From Edaphochlamys debaryana (Eukaryota; Chlorophyta; Chlorophyceae; Chlamydomonadales), in contig JAEHOE010000114.1 in assembly GCA_016858145.1 (NCBI GenBank), positions 124,001 to 188,000 of the forward strand: a stretch of DNA of 64,000 bases. Reading direction: 5' to 3'. The notes under the pieces were generated by a model, which made no database searches, was not told where the DNA came from, and saw nothing but the letters and a program-made list of their open reading frames with translations. Of this stretch, positions 56,283-64,000 are shown one piece after another (the stretch's first letter is position 1; the number at the start of each line of letters is the position of its first letter). The translations under genes and the position numbers were made by a program.

Positions 56283-59200
56283 TCAGTCGAAGCCACCATC
56301 ACCGCCCCCGTCATCGCCCCCCGCATCCCACCCGCCCCCGCCCCCGCCCCCGCCGTCGTCATGCCCCGCATCCCCACCCCCGCCCAGGCCCCCCAGCCAG
56401 CCCCCGCCCCCCCCAGAAGATGGCGAGCCCCAGCCCCAGCCCCACCCGCCGCCCCCGCCACCGGCGCTGGCCTCCCCTTCACCCGGATCTGCGTCCACTT
56501 CCCCCTGATCCCCTCGTCCAGCTGCCTCGCCCGACTTGCCCCCGTTGCTGCCGCCGAGCCCTCCTAGCCATTCCAGCCCGCCGCCGCCGCCACCGCCGCC
56601 CCAAGGCCAGCCGAAGCCACCGCTGCCGCCGCCGCCGCCGTCGCTGCCCTCGGCTCGCAGATCATCCGGCAGCGGCTCCCGGAGGCCCGACGCGGAGGCT
56701 GCTGACTCATCACCTCTCGCAACGTCGGAGGCCTCGGCCAGGGGTTCAGAGGCTCCGGCGTTGGCGGAGGTCGAAGTGCCCCCCACAGGCCACACGGGGC
56801 CCCCCATTGCCGCGGCGGCCGCCGCCGCCGCCTTGCCTGCGGCGCTGGTCGGGCCTGCGGCGGTAACGGCCGCCGCTTCAAACTCGGCCGACGGTTCGGC
56901 TTCCCACGGTTCGCCTGGCGAGACCATGGCGGACGAGGTGACGGCGGCGGCGGAGGCGGAGGCGGCGGAGGCCCGGAAACTCAGTGCGGTATCGGCCAGG
57001 CCGGCGAAGACCGCAGCGCTGGCCACGTCAGCGGCGAGCCCTTCATCTTCCGCCGCCGCGCCGGCCCCGCCCGCCGCGGCGGCCGTCGAAGGTGGGCGGT
57101 TCCAGAGGGGCCAGTAGTCGTACACGCCCAGCTCGACGTACGGGATGAGGATCTGCTCAACCGTCGGGCCCACGCCGAGCCCGTACGGCGCCGCCAGGCC
57201 GTCGAGGCCGCCGGCCGCGGTGGCGGAGGCGGCCTGACGGCACTCCTGCTGCAGCTGCCGCCGCTCGGAGAACTTGCTCCGCCGGCGTTGGATGTAGGCT
57301 TTGAGCGTCGACGGCGAGAGCGCGCCTGCCGCTGCCGCTGCCGCCAAACCGCCAGGCAACCCAGAGGGCACGACCGCCCCGGCCGCTGGCGTCTCTGCTG
57401 CTGGCGCTGCAGAGGCCACATTCGCCGTGGTCCCCGCAGCCGATGCGACGGCACGCTCTTCAGCGGCGGAGGCTGACGTCAGCGGTTGCTGCTCGGCCAA
57501 GCGGTCGTTGGCGGTTGCCTCAGCGTCGCCCAGCGGCTGCGGAGCGCGTGACAGGATGTAGGTGTACGGCATCTGGGGGTTCTCGCGCCACTCCTGCAGG
57601 GTGTGCCAAGGCCGAGGAGGAAACACAAGAGCGGCGTGAGTGGAAGCCACTTCGCAACTTGAAAGTCCCCGTGCAAGCTTCTAGAGCACACCACCTCTAG
57701 GGCTGTACATGGACGTCTGGCCGTGCCCTACAATCTGCGTCGGGCTTGCCGGCACGGCTCACCCGGATCTGCTCGAAGCCGAATCGTTCGTACAGCGCCC
57801 TGCGTTGGCGGCCGGGAGGGAAAGCGGGCTACTTGAGCAAACCGGAACACTGTCCGCGGATGCTGGATGCCGGTAGCCCCAAGCCCGGGCCGCCAAGGTT
57901 CATCGAACGGATCGCGCCATTGTACTGAAGATTCATCTAGCTGGCGGAGCCCCTTGCCCGCAGGCCCGCAGGTTAGCCCCGCGCCAGTCCGCGCCAGGCC
58001 CGCACGCGTCACGGCCCTCGAACAGCCTCCCTCCCCTGCCCTGCCCTGAGCGCCATCGCGCCTGGCGCCGTGTTCCCTCCTCCCCCGCCCGGCCCTTGCA
58101 CGCAGGGTGCGCTCCCACCTGCTCCGCACCGAGGTCGCCTCGATGTAGCAGTGCAGCCCCGCAGCGTCGGCCCGGTCGCACACGAACCGCAGCAGCGCGC
58201 GGCCCAGGCCGCGGCCCTGCGCCCCCGGCCGTGTGCCCATGACGGACACGTACAGGAAGGGGCCGTGGTCCTGGTGGGGAAGGGGAATCAGAGTTGTGGG
58301 AAGGAGGCCGGGAGCGGGTGGGTGCGTGTAGGGCGTTCGAAGCTCAGCAGCCGGGGCAGGACCTTACACGATAATACCTTGAGAAACTCCGCCCTCTCAG
58401 CCGCCTCTTAAGCCCGATGAATCCAGTGAAGCCCCATACACGCAATCCAGTCCTCCTCTCAAGCGCCCAGCTCCCGCCCACCCCACCCACCTTGAGGAAG
58501 GCCGCTCTCTGAGCGTCGAAGAAGTCGCTTGCTGCCAGGCCGGGCGCCACACGGCTGGGGCGCACGCACAGGAGCGGCCCCAGGCCCCCGCGCAGCCACC
58601 GGCCCCACCCGCCGACCTGCGGAGACGGGGGGTGACATGGGCGAGAATGGAGGATTTAAGGTGCCCGTGTGTACAGAGGCCGAGGCCGTGGCCGGTGCAA
58701 GGGCGTGCGAAGGCCCCGGGGGCCAGGCCTCACGCTGCGCTTGCTTTAGCTGACGTCCCCGGGCTGGCCCATGGATGCTCGATGACGATCATTTCTATGG
58801 CCCGGCGTAGGGTAATCCAAGGCCAAGGCCAGGCCGTGTAGGGCCGCTGGCCCGCCTGCACCCTGCCCCCGCTGCGCTTGGGCCACCTCTGGCCAGCACG
58901 ATGGCGTGCGTGCGCCTACCTCCTTGAGCCGCGGGTAGACGTAGACGAAGGCCGCGGCGTCTGGGGGCACCGTGCTGAGGGCAGCAGAGCGCGGCAGAGC
59001 GATAGGGAGGGAGCGTCTCAGCAGGAGGAGTGCAGGGACTGCACGATCAGCTGAGGCCCATGGCTCCCTGCCAGCACAGCATGCGTGGGGCGCCTGGGGC
59101 CTCGCCCGGCCTTGTTCGTGCCGCCCAAGGCTGCGTGCTCAGGGACCAGCCCAGGTCCCAGGCACCGCCACGCCCCAAGCTTCCTGTGTATCCCCTGGCT

Positions 59201-59761
59201 CTGGTTATGCCCGGCCCCAACCTGAACCCATCACTACCGTACCCACTCCCCTGTCAGGTCTGGCGCACACCTCTCTAGGCAACTGCCTCGGAACCCCCCC
59301 CCAGCTGCTGCTCACCAGACGACCTGGCGCTCCGCGGGGTACGAGTCTAGAAGACTGTTGAGAACCCCGCGATAGAACTCCACTCGCTTATCGGGCCTGA
59401 GTAGGGCCAAGGGGGCCGTGGGGCGATCGAGGGTCAACACGGGGGCCCAGGCGACTGGTGGAGGGAGAAGGTGGAGGACGGTGTCCCAGGCCCACGCCCA
59501 ATACCTGCAGAAGTATGTCGTCGAGGGATCATCCTCGAACGCCAGGGCTACGCTCTCAACAGCGGAACGCGCGAGCTCGGGGTCCTCGCGGTAGGAGACC
59601 ACTGATATGCTGGGTCCGGGGTCGCTCTTTCTCCCATTTCCAGGACCAGCGGCACGCATGAGCACGCGCCTGGCGCCTGAGTGCGCGGCATATGCAGTGC
59701 GGTTTGCCGATGTCCGAGTTCGGACCTGCAAGCCCGCTGCGTCCAGGCGAGACCCAAGCAT
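56283..59761 (-). CDS. GNAT-family N-acetyltransferase with putative transit peptide and long Gly/Ala-rich tail
   Basis: Transfers an acetyl group from acetyl-CoA to an amine; substrate unknown. Exons on the minus strand: 59505-59761, 59316-59396, 58920-58974, 58491-58616, 58119-58270, 57763-57799 and 56283-57593, about 672 aa with all phases closing. The first ~45 residues (MLGSRLDAAGLQVRTRTSAN...) are Arg/Ala/Ser-rich, like an organelle transit peptide. GNAT elements: VALAFEDDPSTTYF, FVYVYPRLKE, FFDAQRAAFLK, then motif A (FLYVSVMGTRPGAQGRGLG with the QGRGLG acetyl-CoA loop), HCYIEATSVRSRALYERFGF and EQIREWRENPQMPYTYILSR. After the fold ends (~residue 260) there are ~410 further residues, Ala-rich then Gly/Trp/Asp-rich (GGGGWGWGWGSP), holding one ordered island with IQRRRSKFSERRQLQQE and PTVEQILIPYVELGVYDYW. 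The intron at 59397-59504 is 108 bp and open, so it could be retained. Confidence 0.8.
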
Positions 59762-60407
59762 ACTGCAGCGGTCTATACAATGGTGTTGGAACTAGGACGG
59801 GGCATCTACGTTGCGCCCGTCGCGTGGGATGTGTCGGGGTGATGCGGTAATGCAGTCGACGCAGATAGGCTGTCAGTCACTGCGCGATGTGACACTTGCT
59901 TGATTAGCCAGTGGCTAAGTGGTACGCCCCGTGATGCCAAGATCCACACGCCACCGATCCCGCCCAACCGCGACAACGCGCGCGACAGTGAGGTGCACTT
60001 CGCGGGAGGCAGCTCCGCCGAGAGCTGGGCAGAGGTGGGGGGCGTTTGTGGGGGAGGTCGTGTGTTTCGGGTGGTCAGAGGGGGGAGGGGACAACAAGGG
60101 CGGCAAGGGCTCAAGGTGGCGACGAGGGGCACGGTCGCACAGAGGAAGGCGACGCCCAGCACATACCGGACCGAGCCCCAAGACGGCCACTGAAAGCCGT
60201 TCGCAAGGGGCTTGCATGTTACCTGTTGAGGGCCTGCTAAGACCGGGAAACGGGTTCGTGCCTCTCGGGTAACGGGTTCGTGCCGGTGGGCCCCCCAATG
60301 CCTGGAAGGACTGTCCAGTCCTGCTTTCCACGCCGCTACTTTTATGCAAACGCTTTGAAGTTACATGACCATGTCAAAGCCCGTGTAGGTGCACACGGTC
60401 TTCATCG
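59762..60407. promoter_or_regulatory. Divergent promoter region between the GNAT and PhyH-like genes
   Basis: The 646 bp lie between start codons of two head-to-head genes. No element was recognised with confidence. Short minus-strand ORFs with a hydrophobic stretch occur near 60100-60160 but were not accepted as a gene. Confidence 0.5.
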
Positions 60408-63382
60408 ATGCACGCGAATGAAGGCGATGAGCTCCGCGAGCAGCTCTTCCGCGATGGATACCTCGTGCTGGAGCGATTCTGGACAAAGACCGATCTTGAC
60501 GTCTTGCAACTGGTGCGGCGCGAACGGCGTGGCTCGGACACCTGTTCCCGCGCTTTGCGATGGTATGCGCATGCCGAAACTACCCGCGCAGGAGGCGGAG
60601 ACAACGCTGGAGGCCGCAGGGGCCTATGAAGACGACAGCTCAGGGCAGGGTGGCCGCGAGGCAGGAGCGATGCGGCGAAGGTCCGTGGCTGAAGCCAGTG
60701 CCCTGGGGGGGCTGCACGCCACGGGTGTCTGCTCGAGGGCAGGCCGGCGCTCGCTGGCGAACCAGTTCTCCCCGCCTTCAGGAGACTCCGGCTCCCTTCT
60801 TGGTCCACCACGATCGTTCCTCACCGCATACCTACCGCCCCCCCTCCACGCTCAGGGGCTGCGTGTTCGAGGTCCTCCGCCCCTTCCCCGGCCAGCCCTG
60901 CCCCGCCGGCGCTCTGCCCGCCGGTGTCGCCGCCGGCGGCATGGTCCCCCACGCGGGCTCCATGACAGGGCCCGGACCCGGACCCGGACCCGGGCCCTCC
61001 CCCTCGGCCGTGCAGCTTCCCTCCCTGGGCCTGCTAGCATCGCCCCGGCTGCACGCGCTGCTGCGCTGCGTGCTGGGCGCCCCACCTGCCGCCGCCCGTG
61101 CTGCGTGTGCGGCGGCCTGCTCGGGTCAGCGCCCAGACAGAGGAGCCGAGCAGGCCGGCACTGCAGGCCCCAGTGAGGGCTCGGCCGCTGGGCCTTGTGA
61201 CTGCGGTGACGGGGGGAGCGGCGGTAGTACCGTTCGCGGTGGCTGCGGGGCGAGTGGCGCTGATGCGGGTGCGGCCCAGGGCGCGAGCGCCTCAGAGGGC
61301 AGCAGCGGCAGAGGCGCTGGCGGTGGGCCCTTCCTGTTCAACGAACAGTTCATCGTCAAGGCAAGTGGAGAGGAGCGAAGAGTGACCGGAGTGAGGACAT
61401 AACTCACTCGCGCCGTGGCCAACGGGGTCGTATGACAGCCGACCTTCCCTCGCTACAGTACGTTGTCGATCCACCCGTAGCGTGCACGCCCTGCCCCCAC
61501 CCCACGCTCCCGGACAGCGACCGAACCCGAGCGCTGCTCACCCTGCCCTGCTCCTGCCCCGCCTTCCCCGTCCCAGCCGCCCCGCAGCTCCGCCGCCTGC
61601 GCCTTCGCAATGCACCGGGACTCGGACTGGTGCCGGGGGCGGCCCGAGTTCCGGTACTCCCGCTACGTGTCGGTGGGTGTCGGTGGGTGTTGTTGGGTGC
61701 TGATGGGTGTCGGTGGGTGTCGGTGGGTGTTGTTGGGTGTTGTTGGGTGCTGATGTGTGCGACTGGATGAGAGGTTCCGGGCTGGGATGGTTGCTGGGGA
61801 GGTCGGCGGATTATGGGAGCTGCGCGGCCTCACCACGAGTCCCGCTTGCCATCCGCAGGCCTGGACGGCAGTCGACGACATGACCGCAGGCGCGTGGGGG
61901 CGTGCGAGGGGGCGGGCTCGTGCGGGACCTTGCAGGGAGCGAGGGGGCACTCGCAGCGCCGTCTGCGTGCCTGTATGCCCACCCGCTGAAGTGACGGCTA
62001 CACTCTCCAACGGCCACTCGCCCTCATCCGGCCAGCCCGCATCTCCTTTCGGCTCTGCACCCGACACCCTCGCACGCGCCAGTCAGTCATGCAAGCCAGC
62101 CCCTGCGCTCGTACTGGCACCACCCCAGCCTCACGTCCCTGACGTCCCTCCGGCTCCTACCCACGTGGCTCCTCCCATACCGGCCCCACAACCCCCACAA
62201 ATGCGCGCCCTCTTCAGAGAACGGCGCGCTGCTGGTGGTGCCAGGGAGCCACCTTGAGCCGCAGGACAGCGCCTGGCGAGGGGCGGCGCCCGCAGCCGTT
62301 GCGGGCTCGTGCCGGGCGCCCGAGGGGGCAGAGCACCCCGCGTCGGCAGAACGTCAGGCGGAGCTTGGAGAGATGCAGCTGCAAGAGGCGCAGTGTGGCG
62401 TGGGGGCTAAGCGGCGGCGGGTGGATGAGGCGGCACGGTGCTGTGCTGGGGTCGAGGCGCGGGGCGGCGGCGAGCAAGAGGACCGCCTGGGGGAGGCAGG
62501 CGCTGGGACGGCAGGAGGAAGAGGAGGAGGAGGAGGAGGCGCAGCAACAGCGCCCGTGTCGGGAGCGGGAGGGGACGCAACGCTTGGAGGAGGGGCAGCA
62601 GGAGCACGAGGCGCAGGCATGGCAGCTGGAGGAGGAGGGGGAGCAGAAGCCCCGCCGCGGCGAGCTGTGCACCTGCTGGTGCCGGCTGGGACGATGGTGA
62701 GCGGCCTGGGCAGCAGCGGGGTGCTTAGTCACCGCTTTCGCTGGCGCAAGCGGAGCACGTGCATGCCAACGAGTACGGCACTGCCTAGCTGGTGCCGTAC
62801 CGTACGACTGCGCCACGGGGTGTGCGGTTGTGTGGTTCCGCGTCGCAGCCGCCTCCACGGGGCCGCCCCTCACCAGGCGTCCCGCCTCCTCCCCGGCCCC
62901 CTCCCTGTGTCGGTGCTCGGCAGGTGCTGTTCGCGGACACGCTGCTCCACGGCTCCGGTCCGAACCGCTCGCGGCACATGCGTCGGTAAGGGGGGCCCGG
63001 GTGCGCAGGGCGGGGAGGCTAGAGTGGCTCTCCAATCCCAAGTGCTCCTGCTCGCATGGGGCCCGGGTCCAGCCCCAAGTCAATCGGATATGGGATAGGG
63101 TTTGGCATGGGGATGGAGATGGCCGCATGGGGATGGGGATGGGGATTTTTGGCAGTGCTCGCCACAACAGCTTGTGGGCTCATCTCTGACAATCGCTTCC
63201 CCTGGCCCCTTTCTCGTGCCTTCTTTGGATTGAGCAGGGCGTGGATGCCTCAGTTCAGCTGCCAGCCCATAACGCGGCGGGGGGGCTCCGAGAGCGGGGC
63301 GTGCGGAGGCAGCGCAGCGCCGGTCGCGCTGGCGGTGCCCTTGGCGGCGCTGGCAGGCGGCGGGAAAGCGCAGCGGCCCTGA
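60408..63382 (+). CDS. Phytanoyl-CoA dioxygenase (PhyH)-like Fe(II)/2-oxoglutarate oxygenase
   Basis: Probable non-haem iron oxygenase using 2-oxoglutarate; substrate unknown. Exons 60408-60512, 60592-60680 (less sure), 60856-61360, 61577-61672, 61859-61889, 62218-62696, 62924-62985 and 63238-63382 close in phase to about 503 aa. Family blocks in order: LREQLFRDGYLVLERFWT, FEVLRPFPGQP, PFLFNEQFIVK, PPRSSAACAFAMHRDSDWC (HxD iron ligands, ~residues 246/248), AWTAVDDMTA, ENGALLVVPGSHLEPQ, VPAGTMVLFADTLLHGSGPN (distal His ~444), RSRHMRRAWMPQFSCQPI. The first gap (before FNEQF) and the second (PGSH to VPAGTM, ~140 residues) are filled with Gly/Ala/Ser-rich insertions. The intron after 61360 starts GCAAGT and that after 61889 probably GCGCGT. 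The gene is head-to-head with the GNAT gene. Confidence 0.82.
61672..61756 (+). repeat. Minisatellite (GGTGGGTGTC/GTTGGGTGT) in a PhyH-like intron
   Basis: About nine imperfect 9-10 bp units starting at the donor site of exon 61577-61672. The donor GTGGGTGTC is itself the first unit. Confidence 0.8.
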
Positions 63383-64000
63383 GCCACTACGGCCGCTTGG
63401 GGCTGCGAGCGCTGACGTCGTACTGCAAGTGGGGCGAGGGGGGCTCCTGGTACGGTTGGACACGGGCCCCCGGACCGGTTTCCTGAAAGCCTCGAGCAGG
63501 TGGCGTGGGCAGCGTGGCAGAGTGGTAGTGTGGACAGATGTGACCTGCGCTGAGGGGGCAGCAGAAGCGTGCTGCCAGGCCCCGACGGCTGAGCAGAGGA
63601 GTTGGGGCCCGCGGCAAGGCCAGGCACGCATGGGCTCCTGTAAGTTACATGCATGGCCGCAGGCAGGGGTGGCACCAGTCGTGCCGACCCGCATGCCTGG
63701 ACTTCCTTTTGTGCAACGCCCAGATGAATGCATAAGAATCTCGCAGACGGCCATCAGAAAGCACTTTAGGTCAAAACCGCCCGCTGGGATGCGGCCCAGC
63801 GAACCCCATGACGGCGCACACAACGGTTCTGGGCACGCACTAGGCAGGCGGGCCGGGCTCAACCCTCGCCAAACCTCAGCACGGACACGCAGCCGTGGTC
63901 CCCACACGACTTTGTAATCCTATTGGACCTCTCTCTCCGGACCCTGCCCCCCTCATACGCATGCATGCTACATGACGTTGCATGCCAGGGAGACGCACTT
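63383..64000. other. 3' flank of the PhyH-like gene to the window end
   Basis: Mostly PhyH-like 3' UTR, with a TGTAA at 63639-63643. No further gene recognised on either strand before the window ends. Confidence 0.55.
63639..63643 (+). terminator. Candidate poly(A) signal TGTAA of the PhyH-like gene
   Basis: First TGTAA after the stop codon, about 257 nt downstream. Motif and position only. Confidence 0.45.

Noticed and set aside
59806..60349. Possible small minus-strand membrane protein (hydrophobic segment LGVAFLCATVPLVATL) between the GNAT and PhyH-like genes
   Set aside because: No ATG-led chain of exons with matching phases could be built, and the ORF lies in the divergent promoter region. 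A real micro-gene remains possible.
61889..61910. GT donor alternative (GGGC/GTGCGAG) for the short PhyH-like exon
   Set aside because: Phase fits, but it replaces the conserved Glu of the DDMTxENG motif with Gln and inserts five residues; the GC donor restores the motif. Not fully excluded.
63500..63560. Sequence resembling the D-arm of a tRNA (GTGGCAGAGTGGTAG)
   Set aside because: No matching acceptor, anticodon or T-arm could be found around it.

Overview
This window is nuclear DNA of a green alga, most likely a chlorophycean/volvocine relative of Chlamydomonas. The evidence is the high GC content, coding exons of roughly 50-500 bp separated by short C/T-rich introns with GTGAG/GTGCG donors, TGTAA-type poly(A) signals, Ala/Gly/Pro/Gln-rich low-complexity tails, and plant-type gene families (a SAC9-like phosphatase and a BPM-type MATH domain). 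I found no rRNA, tRNA, CRISPR array or prokaryotic operon. Splice structures were derived by hand: a donor/acceptor pair was accepted when reading phase closed and the joined protein matched its family.

Layout, left to right. (1) 1-430 (-): 5' end of a Sulfotransfer_4-like P-loop gene (paralog A), cut by the window edge. (2) 1056-3007 (-): a MATH-domain protein without BTB, head-to-head with (3) 3524-13748 (+): DNA topoisomerase II in 31 exons with an E2F-type site just upstream. (4) 15194-26011 (+): a SAC9-like phosphoinositide phosphatase with a WW domain; two of its introns carry related 182/195-bp tandem arrays. (5) 27133-30778 (+): a single-repeat Myb/SANT protein with a Q-rich tail. (6) 30.8-35.6 kb: no recognisable gene. 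(7) 35571-38217 (-): a RING-H2 protein. (8) 40847-43895 and 45319-47352 (+): Sulfotransfer_4-like paralogs B and C in tandem, each ending in a predicted membrane anchor. (9) 50332-53222 (-) and 54102-55662 (-): two unrecognised proteins, the second probably membrane-anchored. (10) 56283-59761 (-): a GNAT acetyltransferase with a putative transit peptide and a long Gly/Ala-rich tail, head-to-head with (11) 60408-63382 (+): a phytanoyl-CoA dioxygenase (PhyH)-like protein.

The most interesting structure is an inverted copy of the RING gene's 5' flank and first 59 codons after the ATG, sitting inside intron 2 of sulfotransferase paralog B about 4 kb away. The copied reading frame is intact at the protein level, but its start codon is changed from ATG to AGG. 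Other unusual points are the twin satellite arrays inside one gene, repeated use of GC-AG introns in four genes, a perfect 45-bp dispersed repeat, and a probable frameshift near the start of the SAC9-like gene.

The genes do not form one pathway. Shared regulation is suggested only for the two head-to-head pairs (MATH/TOP2 and GNAT/PhyH), and shared ancestry for the three sulfotransferase-like paralogs.
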